From Negativicoccus succinicivorans (GTDB lineage Bacteria > Bacillota > Negativicutes > Veillonellales > Negativicoccaceae): 64,000 nucleotides of DNA. The notes below the pieces were generated by a model. It made no database searches. It was not told the DNA's origin and saw nothing but the letters and a program-made list of their open reading frames with translations. Position numbers and translations under genes: made by a program. Shown here piece after piece: positions 25,443 to 35,800 of the stretch. The stretch is from the NCBI RefSeq assembly GCF_014207605.1, contig NZ_JACHHI010000003.1, forward strand, positions 207,728-271,727, given 5' to 3'. How positions within the stretch are numbered: position 1 is the stretch's first letter; each line of letters starts with the position of its first letter.

Positions 25443-27494
25443 ATGAGTCGTTTTACCGGTTTCAGTGAGGAATTTATTCAGCAGTATCCGCATTTTCCGG
25501 CGCATATGACGCAGTTGGCGAAGTTCGTTTACTATCGCACGTATTCGCGTTGGCTGGAGGAAGAGGGGCGGCGGGAAACATGGCGGGAAACCGTCGTACG
25601 CGCGCTCACGTATAATTGCCAAATGGCGGCGGAAAATCAGGAAGACGCGGAAGCGCTGTTTGACAATGTTTTTAACCTGCGTCAATTTATTTCGGGACGC
25701 AGCTTGTGGATCGGCGGTTCGAGCGCGTCGGAAAGTCTGATCACGGCGAATTTCAATTGCGCTTTTACGGTGATGGATAATGTGCACGCGTTTGTCGATC
25801 TGTTTTACCTCTTGATGGTCGGCACGGGCGTGGGCTTCCGCATTTTGAAAGACGATGTGGCGAAGTTGCCGAAGTTCCGCCATGACGTTATTTTGGAAAA
25901 CTTGCCGTTTGAGCCTTTGCCGTCGAATGAACGCGTCGATCCGACGTCGATTATTTTCCGTACGGACGATATCGCGACGATTGTGGTCGGCGATTCCAAA
26001 GAAGGCTGGGTGCAGGCGCTGCAGTTTTATCTCGATATTCACACGCGCCATGATTACCGCAAAATTAAGCGGGTCCGCATCAATTACAACGGCGTGCGCC
26101 CGAAAGGCGAGCGGCTGGTGACGTTCGGCGGCACCGCGTCGGGATATGAGTCGCTGGCGACGATGTTTGAAAAAATTCATAAAGTGCTGACGACGGAAGA
26201 ATTCGCGCCCGCGCCGGTCGAAGGGCAGTTGCGCCCGATCCACGTGCTCGATATCTGCAATATCATCGGCGAAAACGTGGTGGTCGGCGGCGTACGTCGC
26301 ACGGCGGAAACGGCGATTATTTCGCCGGACGATGATGAAGTCATCGAGGCCAAAACCGATCTTACGCCAAACAAATTCCACCGTTTCATGAGCAACAACA
26401 GCATTTATTTTACGGAAAAACCGTCGCGCGAACGCTTGCAGCAAATTTTTCACACCTTGCGCTACACGGGCGAGCCGGGCTTCGTGAATGCGGCGGAGGG
26501 CAAACGCCGTCGCGCCGATTTCGAGGGCTTGAACCCCTGCTTTGAAATTTTACTGCCGCGTAATTCCGTCTGTAACCTGACGACGGTCAATATTCTCGCC
26601 TTCGTGAAAGACGGCAAGCTGCTGAAAGAGGAGCTTTTGGCGGCGGAACGGTTGAGCGCGCGCGCGTGCTACCGCATGACCTGCATGAACCTCGAATTGC
26701 ACAATTGGAACCAAACTCATCAGCGCGACCGCCTGCTCGGCTGCTCGATGACGGGCTGGCAGGACGCGATGAGCGCGCTCGGCTACGATCGGGAGCAGCA
26801 AATCGAATTGATGCGGGAACTGCATGACGCAGTCCGCGAAGCGGCGGATGAGTACGCGGATGAGCTCGGCACGCCGCATTCGCTCCTGGTGACGGCGGTG
26901 AAACCGGAAGGCACGCTCTCGCTGGTGGCGGGCGGCGTCAGTCCGGGATTGCATTACTCGCACAGCGAATATTTTATTCGTCGGATCCGTGTCAACGCCA
27001 GCGACCCGCTCGCCAAAACGGCGGAGGCGCTCGGCTGGAGCGTGCATCCCGAAGTGGGACAGGAAGAGCCGAATGTGCGCACGAAAGTCATCGATTTTCC
27101 GTGCTATTCGCCGGTCAAGCGCACGAAGTACGATGTGTCGGCGATGGAGCAGCTGCAGACATATTACGATTTCCAGAAGTACTACACGGAGCAGAACAGT
27201 TCCAATACGATTTCGATTAAAGACGACGAATGGGACGACGTTTGCCAAAACGTGTACGACCATTGGGACGAAATGCTCGCCTGCTCGTTTTTGAGCTTGT
27301 CGGATCATCACTATGAACTCGCGCCGTACGAAGCGATCACGAAGGAAGAGTACGAGGCGATGACGGCGACGATGCAGGACTTCAATCCGAATTTGCTGAA
27401 TTATTATGAACAGGCGACGGGGAACGAAGGTAAGGAATTTGAAATTTTGGACGATCGTGAAGAATGCGCGTCGGGAGTTTGCCCGATCAAATAA
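25443..27494 (+). CDS. nrdJ: Adenosylcobalamin-dependent ribonucleoside-triphosphate reductase
   Basis: A 683-residue class II ribonucleotide reductase of the monomeric RTPR type; makes dNTPs with adenosylcobalamin, needing neither oxygen nor a glycyl radical. Active-site cysteines are seen in NFNCAFTVMD, NPCFEIL and RNSVCNLTTVN, and the C-terminal shuttle pair in EECASGVCPIK. SGRSLWIGGSS and VGTGVGFRI mark the family. ATG 25443 follows GGAGGAGA. The coenzyme can be supplied by cobO at 6.9 kb. The HAD gene follows with a 15-bp gap. Confidence 0.95.
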   Translation: MSRFTGFSEEFIQQYPHFPAHMTQLAKFVYYRTYSRWLEEEGRRETWRETVVRALTYNCQMAAENQEDAEALFDNVFNLRQFISGRSLWIGGSSASESLITANFNCAFTVMDNVHAFVDLFYLLMVGTGVGFRILKDDVAKLPKFRHDVILENLPFEPLPSNERVDPTSIIFRTDDIATIVVGDSKEGWVQALQFYLDIHTRHDYRKIKRVRINYNGVRPKGERLVTFGGTASGYESLATMFEKIHKVLTTEEFAPAPVEGQLRPIHVLDICNIIGENVVVGGVRRTAETAIISPDDDEVIEAKTDLTPNKFHRFMSNNSIYFTEKPSRERLQQIFHTLRYTGEPGFVNAAEGKRRRADFEGLNPCFEILLPRNSVCNLTTVNILAFVKDGKLLKEELLAAERLSARACYRMTCMNLELHNWNQTHQRDRLLGCSMTGWQDAMSALGYDREQQIELMRELHDAVREAADEYADELGTPHSLLVTAVKPEGTLSLVAGGVSPGLHYSHSEYFIRRIRVNASDPLAKTAEALGWSVHPEVGQEEPNVRTKVIDFPCYSPVKRTKYDVSAMEQLQTYYDFQKYYTEQNSSNTISIKDDEWDDVCQNVYDHWDEMLACSFLSLSDHHYELAPYEAITKEEYEAMTATMQDFNPNLLNYYEQATGNEGKEFEILDDREECASGVCPIK

Positions 27495-27509
27495 AACGAG
27501 GTGCTGAGC

Positions 27510-28382
27510 ATGGAACAAGCGCCGATTTTGGCGATTTGTTATGATTTTGACCACACGCTTTCTCCGGACGACATGCAGGCCGCGGGCTACATTCAGTCCG
27601 TCGGCTTCGCCGTGGAGGATTTTTGGCGAGAGTCGCGGAAACTTGCGGAACAAAATGAAATGGATCGCAATCTCGCGTACATGTACCTGATGGCGAAGAC
27701 GGCGCGCGGCAAAGTGTTGTTCACGCGCGATCGACTGGCGGAGTACGGCGCGCAAGTGCCGTTGTATCCGGGCGTGCGCGAATGGTTCGCCAACGTGAAC
27801 GCGCTGGGGGAAGCTGCGGGCGTGCGGGTGGAGCATTACATCATCTCGTCGGGATTGAAGGAAATGATCGCGGGCACGGCGATTGCGAACGAATTCAAAG
27901 CGATTTACGCGAGCTCCTTTTTCTATGATGAAGACGGGGTGGCGGTATGGCCGGCGCAAGCGGTCAACTACACGAATAAAACGCAATTTCTGTTTCGCAT
28001 CAAAAAAGGCGTGCTCGATGTCAATGACGAACGCATCAATGAATATTTCCCGAACGAAGAGATGCGCGTGCCGTTTCGCAATATCGTCTACATCGGCGAC
28101 AGCGCGACGGACATTCCGTGCATGAAGCTGGTGGCGAGCTCGGGCGGTCATGCGATCGGCGTGTACGCGCCGGGCGAATCGACCGCCATGGTGGACGGTT
28201 TGCTGCGCGACGGGCGAATTCAGTACAAAGCGCCGGCGGATTATCGGCAAGGCGCGCCGCTGGAACAGTTGATCAGCGCGATTATCGCGCAGACGGCGAC
28301 GCGGGAAAAGTTGGAGCGGCGGAAGGTGGCTGACCTTCGTGACGCGAAGAGCCGACTCGCGAACGCGAAGCAAGGGCAATAA
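27510..28382 (+). CDS. HAD-superfamily phosphatase
   Basis: A 290-residue haloacid dehalogenase-type hydrolase. Motif I is DFDHTLS (nucleophile and acid Asp residues), motif II the Ser in YIISSG, and motif IV GDSATDIP. The helical cap lies roughly between residues 30 and 100, resembling the phosphoserine phosphatase layout. ATG 27510 after ACGAGGTG is preferred over GTG 27501. Coexpressed with nrdJ; a nucleotide-related substrate is possible but unproven. Confidence 0.8.
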   Translation: MEQAPILAICYDFDHTLSPDDMQAAGYIQSVGFAVEDFWRESRKLAEQNEMDRNLAYMYLMAKTARGKVLFTRDRLAEYGAQVPLYPGVREWFANVNALGEAAGVRVEHYIISSGLKEMIAGTAIANEFKAIYASSFFYDEDGVAVWPAQAVNYTNKTQFLFRIKKGVLDVNDERINEYFPNEEMRVPFRNIVYIGDSATDIPCMKLVASSGGHAIGVYAPGESTAMVDGLLRDGRIQYKAPADYRQGAPLEQLISAIIAQTATREKLERRKVADLRDAKSRLANAKQGQ

Positions 28383-28421
28383 TTTTTCCGAATTAGCATC
28401 ACGTAATAAAAAAGTAGACAC

Positions 28422-28449
28422 AAAAAAAACCGCCGTACGGCGGTTTTTT
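28422..28449. terminator. Bidirectional terminator after the HAD gene
   Basis: AACCGCCGTACGGCGGTT palindrome with A8 and T6 flanks. Confidence 0.92.
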
Positions 28450-28450
28450 A

Positions 28451-29104
28451 TTACGGTAATTCATACGGCTGATCGCCACGCGGCGGTCCGAAGATGGCGG
28501 CCATGATAATGCCTTTTCGCCAATCCTCGCGCGTTAAGCGGCGACCTTTCATGCCGACGCGACTCGCCGATAAGGGCGTTGCCTTCAGCGTCGCGAGCGG
28601 ATTGTCGTTGCCGATCGGAAGCGACGGTTCTTTTAAATCGCGTACGGCGGCGGGCGCCTGACGCAACGGATGGCCGGCATGATCGTGTCCGGCATGCGCC
28701 AACGTCGCGGAGTGACCGGGTTCTTCGATCGGCATTCCCGAATGCCGCGCCGGTGTTTCCATAGGCGGTTTTTCTTTCGGCGCGCGTTCCGGTGGCGGAT
28801 CTTCGTTCGGAACGGGATCGGTGACCGAAGGATCGTCCGCGTCATTGGAATTTAGCGGCGGCTCGAAAGGCGCCAACCATTGCTTTTTCATAAGCTCGAT
28901 GGCCTCTTCCAATGATGGCAGGCGCGACGCGGTTGCGCCTTTCTGCGTGTGAGGTCGGGGCGGTTGCGCATTTTGCTGCGCGGAAGGGTCCGAGTACTCC
29001 GGCGGCAGCGAATGATTTTGTTGTGATTTTTTACGCCGTCGCGATTGCAATGAATCGACAACAACGATAGCGATGACAAGCAGGATGCCCAACAATGAAT
29101 CCAT
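28451..29104 (-). CDS. Membrane-anchored, Pro-rich protein of unknown function
   Basis: A 217-residue protein with one N-terminal helix (about 4-18, LLGILLVIAIVVV) followed by a basic stop-transfer segment (SRRRKKS). A long, probably unstructured Pro/Gln/Glu-rich cytoplasmic stretch follows; PSLEEAIELMKKQWLAPF could be an interaction helix, and REDWRKGIIMAAIFGPPRG lies near the C-terminus. No domain was recognised. It is the last gene of the nfeD-floA operon, so it may be a partner or client of flotillin membrane domains. Confidence 0.7.
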   Translation of the reverse strand: MDSLLGILLVIAIVVVDSLQSRRRKKSQQNHSLPPEYSDPSAQQNAQPPRPHTQKGATASRLPSLEEAIELMKKQWLAPFEPPLNSNDADDPSVTDPVPNEDPPPERAPKEKPPMETPARHSGMPIEEPGHSATLAHAGHDHAGHPLRQAPAAVRDLKEPSLPIGNDNPLATLKATPLSASRVGMKGRRLTREDWRKGIIMAAIFGPPRGDQPYELP

Positions 29105-29173
29105 AGGTTGTCCTTTCCTGTGCGTTGAACTTCAGCAAAAGCAACGAAAGCCGTTGCCGTCTTGATTATTTTA

Positions 29174-29299
29174 TTAGCGTTTCCGTTTTTTGCGAAACAG
29201 ATGGAAGAGACCGCGGCCGAGCGTGACGTAGAGCAACACTTGCAGTAAAGTGGCGGTCGTTACCGCGATGGCGCGGATGACACTGCCGATAAAGCCCAT
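29174..29299 (-). CDS. 41-residue membrane microprotein
   Basis: The open frame reads MGFIGSVIRAIAVTTATLLQ and continues VLLYVTLGRGLFHLF, ending in a basic tail (RKKRKR). It has one hydrophobic helix and a positive-inside end. AAAGGAGG lies 8 bases upstream of ATG, a stronger ribosome site than most genes here. Located between floA and the 217-residue gene in the same orientation. No homologue recognised. Confidence 0.6.
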   Translation of the reverse strand: MGFIGSVIRAIAVTTATLLQVLLYVTLGRGLFHLFRKKRKR

Positions 29300-29334
29300 G
29301 AGTTTGCGCCTCCTTTAGAGATCACGGCAAGCCG

Positions 29335-29448
29335 TCAACGACGGTGTAACCATTTGGCAATCGCGTAGACAATGCCGATACCGGCGATGAAGTACAGCGC
29401 CAAGCGCAAAAGCGATAAAAAGAACGCGGCTCGTAAAAATACACCCAT
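29335..29448 (-). CDS. 37-residue membrane microprotein
   Basis: Begins 2 bp after the floA stop. The frame reads MGVFLRAAFFLSLLRLALYF, then IAGIGIVYAIAKWLHRR: essentially one or two hydrophobic helices with a basic C-terminus. GCGAGGAA precedes the ATG. Too short for standard gene finders. Operon position suggests a small partner of flotillin. Confidence 0.55.
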   Translation of the reverse strand: MGVFLRAAFFLSLLRLALYFIAGIGIVYAIAKWLHRR

Positions 29449-29450
29449 GA

Positions 29451-30419
29451 TTATTCCTCGCTTTCCGGTTTGGCAATCGCCTCACGCATTTCCGTGTCGG
29501 CGTTGATGTTTTGCAAACGATAGTAATCCATGACGCCCAATTTGCCCGACTTGAGCGCTTCCGCGAACGCGATCGGCACTTCCGCCTGCGCGCGGACCAC
29601 TTCGGCCTGCATTTCCTGCGTCTGGGCGCGCATTTCCTGCTCTTTGGCGACCGCCATCGCGCGGCGCTCTTCGGCGCGCGCTTGAGCGATGCGTTTGTCG
29701 GCTTCCGCCTGATCGGTTTGCAGTTCCGCGCCGATGTTGCGTCCGACATCGACGTCGGCGATATCAATGGACAGAATTTCAAAGGCCGTGCCGGCATCCA
29801 AACCTTTTTCCAATACGGTGCGAGAAATGTGGTCGGGATTTTCCAAGACGTCGGTGTGACGTTCGGACGAGCCGACGGTTGTGACGATGCCTTCACCGAC
29901 ACGGGCGATGATCGTCGCTTCGCCGGCGCCGCCGACCAAGCGGTCGATGTTGGCGCGAACGGTGACGCGCGCCCGCACGCGCAATTCGATACCGTTTTTC
30001 GCCATCGCGGAGATGATCGGCGTTTCAATGACTTTCGGGTTAACGCTCATTTGCACCGCTTCGAGCACGTTGCGTCCGGCGAGATCAATCGCGGCGGAGC
30101 GTTCGAAGGTCAGCGGAATCGAAGCGCGATGCGCGGCGATCAGCGCGTCGACTACGCGGTCGACATCACCGCCGGCGAGGTAATGCGCTTCCAGCTGGTT
30201 GACGTTGACCTCAAGTCCCGCTTTTGAGCCCTTGACGAGCGGCAACACGATCAAGCGCGGCGGCACGCGACGTAAGCGCATCCCGATGAGATCAAAGATG
30301 CTGATATGAACGCCGGCCGCCAGTGCGGAAATCCACAACCCAATCGGCACGAAATGCTGCAAAATCAGGATAAAAAAGACAACTAGCACAATGGTGAAGC
30401 CCGGAAAAATAAAGTCCAT
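29451..30419 (-). CDS. floA: Flotillin-like protein FloA
   Basis: A 322-residue membrane-scaffold protein of the YqfA/FloA family. A hydrophobic hairpin segment (about 5-45) is followed by an SPFH-like domain ([20 protein letters not shown] onward, about 55-220) and an Ala/Glu/Gln/Arg-rich coiled coil (about 235-290, [20 protein letters not shown]). FloA organises membrane microdomains and helps membrane protein complexes assemble. It starts 9 bp after nfeD, the usual pairing. Confidence 0.93.
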   Translation of the reverse strand: MDFIFPGFTIVLVVFFILILQHFVPIGLWISALAAGVHISIFDLIGMRLRRVPPRLIVLPLVKGSKAGLEVNVNQLEAHYLAGGDVDRVVDALIAAHRASIPLTFERSAAIDLAGRNVLEAVQMSVNPKVIETPIISAMAKNGIELRVRARVTVRANIDRLVGGAGEATIIARVGEGIVTTVGSSERHTDVLENPDHISRTVLEKGLDAGTAFEILSIDIADVDVGRNIGAELQTDQAEADKRIAQARAEERRAMAVAKEQEMRAQTQEMQAEVVRAQAEVPIAFAEALKSGKLGVMDYYRLQNINADTEMREAIAKPESEE

Positions 30420-30428
30420 ATTTCCTCC

Positions 30429-31733
30429 TTATAATTCGTTTTCACCGTCGGAACGTGCGGCAACGATGATGCGATTACCAATGACGCGACGCACAATGAT
30501 CGGCGTACCGCGCAAGATGAATTCGCCCTGCGTCACAACATCATAGGGACGGCCGTCGATTTTGGCCGTGCCCGCCGGTCGTAACGGCGTGGCGGTGATG
30601 CCGGCGTGTCCGGTAAGAAAGGTATAGTCGTCATTGCTGGTGTAGCCCGACGCGCTGTCGCTTCGTTGCGAAAGCGTCAGACGCCGCCAGAGCCGACCTG
30701 TTGTCAGATGTTTGGCCAGGTGCCAGAACACGATGATCGAGAGCACCAGCCCGCCGGCGATGATATACAGCGCCGAGCTGCTGCCGCCGAGCAACAGAAA
30801 CAGACCGCCGATACATAAAGCGATCCCCGCCGCCGTGACAAAACCGGTCATGGCGAAGAATATATCGGTCAAGATGATGAGCACGCCGCCCGCGAGCATG
30901 AGCGCGGCCAAAAGTGACGGATTGCCGATTTGCCATTGCCCAAAAAAGAGCAGGGCCGTTGCCACGAAAGCGACGAGGCCGCCGCCGGAAAAGCCGGCGG
31001 TTTTGATTTCCGCGAATAATGAAACGAAAATAATCGCAATTAAAATGATTTGCAACCAGGGCGACGCGAGCCAGCCGACAAGCGTGTCGGACCACTCGGG
31101 CGCGACGGTAATGAGGCGGGCGTTTTGCCAGCCGTAATGCGCGAGCAGCGTGGTCAAATCACCTGCCGAAGTCTGCGCGAGACCCGCGGCCTGCGCCTGC
31201 TGCTCTGTCAGCGAAAGAATCGTCCCCGGCGCGGCGTAAGGCGGATAGCCGAGCGTTTTATCGACCATCGCCGCAGCGAGTTCCGGAGAACGGTTGCGCC
31301 GTTCCGCTGTCGCGGCAAATTCACCGCGCACGGCCGCAATCGTTTTTTCGGTGGCGGGAATCGGTTCCGCCGCTCCGATGGAACTGCCCGGCGCCATTAC
31401 GAGATCCTGTCCGGCGAGCGCCAAGAGAGCGCCGGCGGACCAGGCGCGCGGATGCACGTAGACGACCACCCGTTGCGGGGAAGCGAGAATTTCATCGCGC
31501 ATCGCGGTGGCATGCGTCAAAACGCCGCCGAAACTGTCCAAATCAAGTACCACCGGCGCGTTTTCCTGCTGCGCCGTCGCAAGCGACCGATGGAGTTGCG
31601 CTGCGGTTTGGGCGTTGATTTCACCGTGGATCGGTACCAACACCACATTTTGCGCAAAAGCGGTCAGCGCCAAACAGCAAAAAAGGCAGAGCGACCAAAG
31701 GACGCGCCAACCGAAGCGAGGGCGCGGCATCAT
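30429..31733 (-). CDS. NfeD family membrane protein with ClpP-like protease domain
   Basis: A 434-residue long-form NfeD. The signal peptide (1 to about 28, SLCLFCCLALTAFAQ) is followed by a ClpP-like serine protease domain (about 29-200) with DLDSFGGVL and the nucleophile region PRAWSAGALLALAG. Four or five membrane helices come next (about 215-345), then an OB-fold domain at the C-terminus (TGHAGITATPLRPAGTAKI). Long-form NfeDs with flotillin are linked to membrane quality control. It overlaps the preceding gene by 4 bp. Confidence 0.9.
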   Translation of the reverse strand: MMPRPRFGWRVLWSLCLFCCLALTAFAQNVVLVPIHGEINAQTAAQLHRSLATAQQENAPVVLDLDSFGGVLTHATAMRDEILASPQRVVVYVHPRAWSAGALLALAGQDLVMAPGSSIGAAEPIPATEKTIAAVRGEFAATAERRNRSPELAAAMVDKTLGYPPYAAPGTILSLTEQQAQAAGLAQTSAGDLTTLLAHYGWQNARLITVAPEWSDTLVGWLASPWLQIILIAIIFVSLFAEIKTAGFSGGGLVAFVATALLFFGQWQIGNPSLLAALMLAGGVLIILTDIFFAMTGFVTAAGIALCIGGLFLLLGGSSSALYIIAGGLVLSIIVFWHLAKHLTTGRLWRRLTLSQRSDSASGYTSNDDYTFLTGHAGITATPLRPAGTAKIDGRPYDVVTQGEFILRGTPIIVRRVIGNRIIVAARSDGENEL

Positions 31734-32173
31734 GAAGCGCCTTGCGCCTTAGCGGCGTATTTATCGCCTTTTGCTTCGGCGTGAAAATAATTCATCAGCG
31801 CCTGCGCGCGTTCGATCGTGAGGTGGGCGTAGCACGCGTATTCGAGCAGCGGATTGCCGCGCTCCTTGCGCTTTTGCGCCATATACGCGCGGCGTTCGTC
31901 CAACGTCATGTCGGCGACATATTCCAGATCCTTTTGCCGACGTTCGTAACGAAATTCCATATACTTTTGGGTAGCGTCCGCTTCCGCGCGAGTCATCACG
32001 CCCGCGCGCACGGCATCGTCCAAATAGTAACGGATCGCTTGCGGATGGTGCGGGGAAAGTTCACGCACGGCCGGGGGCATCGCCTGCGGTACGGGCGGCG
32101 GCGGAGCCGCGACGGTGGCGGTGATTCCCAGCAGACACGCGCTGCAAAGAAGCGCGCTGATTCGTTTTATCAT
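31730..32173 (-). CDS. Exported DUF2680-like small protein
   Basis: A 147-residue protein with a signal peptide (1-22, LCSACLLGITATVAA), a Pro-rich stretch, and a helical domain YYLDDAVRAGVMTRAEADATQKYME with a second helix LTIERAQALMNYFHA. This resembles the DUF2680-type secreted folds of Firmicutes. First gene of the nfeD-floA operon; its stop overlaps the nfeD start. The periplasmic location matches the NfeD protease side, so it could be a substrate or regulator. Confidence 0.6.
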   Translation of the reverse strand: MIKRISALLCSACLLGITATVAAPPPPVPQAMPPAVRELSPHHPQAIRYYLDDAVRAGVMTRAEADATQKYMEFRYERRQKDLEYVADMTLDERRAYMAQKRKERGNPLLEYACYAHLTIERAQALMNYFHAEAKGDKYAAKAQGAS

Positions 32174-32215
32174 ATTAGCTCCTTTCTAAAGCGGAAAAAC
32201 AACATTTATACTTTG

Positions 32216-32244
32216 AATATACCTGACGAAAAAAGCAGTGTCAA
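32216..32244 (-). promoter_or_regulatory. Promoter of the nfeD-floA operon
   Basis: Minus-strand TTGACA, 17-bp spacer, TATATT: strong match, 43 bp upstream of the first gene. Confidence 0.8.
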
Positions 32245-32276
32245 ACGCGCGACAGACAAGGTACAACATATTGCCC

Positions 32277-32305
32277 TTGCCCGTCGGGAAGGAGTTCGTT
32301 ACAAT
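32277..32305 (+). promoter_or_regulatory. Promoter of the 32.3-kb gene
   Basis: TTGCCC, 17-bp spacer, TACAAT; AGGAGG and ATG follow at once. Divergent from the nfeD-floA promoter. Confidence 0.5.
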
Positions 32306-32321
32306 AATATAAGGAGGCTGT

Positions 32322-32783
32322 ATGCAGGAACGAAAATCATTAACGAAAATTACTTTGGAGACATCCGTGCGTGCGGCGGCTCCGTTCCAACTCATTTACA
32401 CGGCGATGGGCATTGTTTTCGGCATGCAAATGGTGATGACGCCGCGCTCCCTTTTACAGGGAGAATACGCCCTGGCCGTTTTAGTTTGCGTTTGGTTGAT
32501 TCACAGCGCCAAGCGCGTGCTTGTCGTGCTCGATGCCGAGACGATGGAAGTCACGTTGCGGCCGACGACGCTCCGCGGCCTGTTCGGGGAGACGTTCGGC
32601 AAAAAAACGACCGCCACGGTGGAGTACTCTTCGGTTGTCGGCGTGTCGGAGACGTGGCGCGAATTATATGTAGTCAATCGCAATGGCGGTATGAGCGTAA
32701 TACCGGTCACGTGGCATGAACTTTCCGCCCATGATCGCGGTGTGATTTTGCGTCGCTTTCAGGAAGCAAAACACGAAAGTTAA
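32322..32783 (+). CDS. Membrane protein of unknown function, PH-like C-terminal half
   Basis: A 153-residue protein with two hydrophobic segments (about 22-40 and 50-62), followed by a beta-rich half (RVLVVLDAETMEVTLRPT, then ELYVVNRNGGMSVIPV) that resembles small bacterial PH-like domains; this resemblance is impressionistic. A good AAGGAGG precedes ATG. Ends 25 bp before cobN on the same strand, so the two may be cotranscribed. Confidence 0.6.
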   Translation: MQERKSLTKITLETSVRAAAPFQLIYTAMGIVFGMQMVMTPRSLLQGEYALAVLVCVWLIHSAKRVLVVLDAETMEVTLRPTTLRGLFGETFGKKTTATVEYSSVVGVSETWRELYVVNRNGGMSVIPVTWHELSAHDRGVILRRFQEAKHES

Positions 32784-32808
32784 CGGCTAGAAATACAAAG
32801 GAGAAATT

Positions 32809-35800
32809 ATGAAACGAGTCTATTGGCTGACCAATATTGACAGTCAGGCTGACCATGTTGCGCGGGCATTACGCTCGTTGCGCGAAAAAAATGAAACCAT
32901 TCCGGCCGAGGTCGTTCGGGTCAAAAGCGGTGACGCGACCGATTTCACGCCGTCGTCATTTCAGGACGCGGCGCTGGTCGTGATGTCCTTCATGGGCGGT
33001 CAGACGCTGGTGGAAGAAACGCTGAACGTCTTGAATGAATACCCCGATGTGCCGTACCTGGTGCTGGCGCACGGACCGAACCCCGCCCGTCCGCGCGGCG
33101 TGGAGCCGGAAACGATCGAACAGATGACGAAGTATCTGGCGTACAGCGGTTTGCGCAATATTGAAAACCTCTGGCGGTATCTCGCGCATGCCTTTTTGCA
33201 TATCGGCAAAGGCGCGACGGCGGAACCGCAACAACTGCGCACGGACGGATTATATTATCCCGGCGAAGAACCGTACGGAACGCTTGCGGAATTCGCCGCG
33301 GCGCATCTCGATCCGGATAAATACACGGTCGGCTTTTTCTTCTTGCGCGATGATTGGCTTTGGGGCAACTTGCGTTTTTACAATGCGCTGATCGCGGAAA
33401 TCGAATGCGCCGGCATGAACGCGTTGCCGCTTTTCACGCATTGGGGCAGCGGCGCGAGCAAGGAGCGCACGCTTGAAACCTGCGTGCGGGAATATTTTTA
33501 CGACGCCGACGGCAAGGTCGTGCCCGATGTCGTCATCAATAACCATCGCATGTCGTTGCGACTGGGGCGCGCGAACGATCCGAAATTTTTGGAAAAACTC
33601 GGCGTACCGACATTGCAGGCGTACCATTCCAAACAGGATGAGGCGACTTGGCGCGCCAATCCCGCCGGCCTCACGCCGACGGAAATCTCGGCGACGGTGG
33701 CCATGATTGAAACGGACGGCATCTTGCACGGGCCGGTCGCGTCGCATCGCGAGGTCGAACCGGGCGGCGAGCCGCAACGCGAACCCTGGGCGTACGGTTT
33801 GGAACTTTTGGTACGCAAGGCGAAACGCTGGGCGACGCTGCGGCACAAACCGAACGCGGCGAAAAAAGTGGCGATCGTGCTGCACAATTACCCCGCGAAT
33901 AATACCAATATCGGCTGCGCGGCGGATCTCGACTCGGGGGCGAGTCTGTTCCGTATTTTGCAGGCCATGCAAAAAGACGGTTACGATGTCGGCGCGTTGC
34001 CGGACACGGCGGCGGAGCTTTGGGAAGAAGTGCTCGCGCACATGACCAATGACCGTCGTTACCTGAGCGAAACGATGCAACGTGAAGCGACGAAAATCGC
34101 GGGCAGCGATGTGATTAAGTATGAAAAAACATTGCCCGCAAGCGTTGTCCAAAAGATGAATGACACATGGGGGAACGCGCCGGGCGACGCCTTTGTCAAC
34201 AATGACGAGGAACTTTTGCTGCCGGGCTTACGGCGCGGCAATATTTACATCGCTTTGCAACCGCCGCGCGGCTTCGGTGAAGATCCGTCGGCGATCATTC
34301 ACAGCCCGACGCTTGCGCCGACGCATCATTATTTGGCGTACTACCATTATTTGCGCGACGTGTTCGGCGCGGACGCGTTCGTTCACCTCGGCACGCACGG
34401 CTCGCAGGAATGGCTGCCCGGTAAACAAATGGGCCTGTCGGATGAATGTTACTCGCAAATTACGATGGACGACATGCCGAATATTTATCCCTATTTAACG
34501 ACGATTATCGGCGAAGGCATTCAAGCCAAGCGACGCGGTCAGGCGGCGTTGATCGGTTACCTGCCGGCGCCGACGGCGCAAGGCGGTTTGTACGGCGACT
34601 GGGAAGCGCTGGCGCCGCTTTTGGATGAGTATCGGCATTATAAAATCTACGAACCGAAACACACGGCAAGCGTGGTCGCGGATATCGCGGCTTTGGTGGA
34701 AAAACTGGGCATGACCGAAGTGTTCGGCACACCGACGGCGGAAACTCAGGAAGAGTACATGCTTAAAGTGCACAATTTCCTGGACGATATGGAAAGCAGT
34801 GAAACGCATACCGGTCTGCATATTCTGGGAGAAGTGCCGACAGGGGATGAATTATACGCGCTCGTGCGCAAACTTGTCGCGGTGGCGCACGGTGATGTGC
34901 CGTCGCTCGTCGACGCGCTCGCGGAGGCGCTTGATATTCCCTACGCGGACATCGCGCAAAAACCTCTCGCCACGCCGGAAGAACTCGCGCAAAAACGCAG
35001 CGTCGACCGCAAAGCGGAGGAACTTTTACAGGCGCTCGCCGCGCGTGACTGGCAGGCGGATACATGGCGGGATCTCGTTGCGGATACGCCGCAATCGTCC
35101 GCGTTGGACGCGGTGCTGGCGTTGATTACCGAATCGATTTTGCCGAAAATTCAAGGCGTCGGTCAGGAATTGACGAATCTTGTCGCGGCGCTGTCCGGCG
35201 TGATGGTGCCGGCGGGTCCGGGCGGCTCGGCCGCGTCGGGCAATTTGGAAGTGCTGCCGACCGGACGCAATTTCTACGGCATCGATCCGACGAAAATGCC
35301 TTCGGCGACCGCGTGGAAATTGGGCACGGCGTTGGGTGACGCGCTCTTGGAACAATACGTGGCGGAAGAAGGCAAGTATCCCGAACAGGTCGGCATCATC
35401 GTTTGGGCCGGCCCGAATTTGCGCAGCAACGGTCAGTGCGTCGCGGAAATTTTATATTTACTCGGCGTCAAACCGGTTTGGCGGGCGGAAACGGGACGCG
35501 TGGAACGGCTCGAAGTGCTTCCGCTTAACGAACTCGGTCGCCCGCGTATCGATGTGACCGCGCGCATCAGCGGCCTGGTGCGCGATTCGTTGCCGCAGGC
35601 GGTCGCGCTTATTAATCAGGCGGTCGCGTTGGTCGCGGATCTGGACGAACCGACGAATATCAATTTTGTAAAAAAACATATCGAAGCGGACGCGGCGGAA
35701 TTGGCGGCGGCCGGTACCGATCCCGCGGCGGCGCTCAAAGAGGCGCGGTACCGCGTCTTCGGTTGCCCGCCCGGCGCGTACGGCGCCGGCGTCGGCAATG

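Noticed and set aside
26550..28421. 623-residue open frame on the minus strand
   Set aside because: Antisense to nrdJ and the HAD gene; Arg/His-rich composition typical of a shadow frame.
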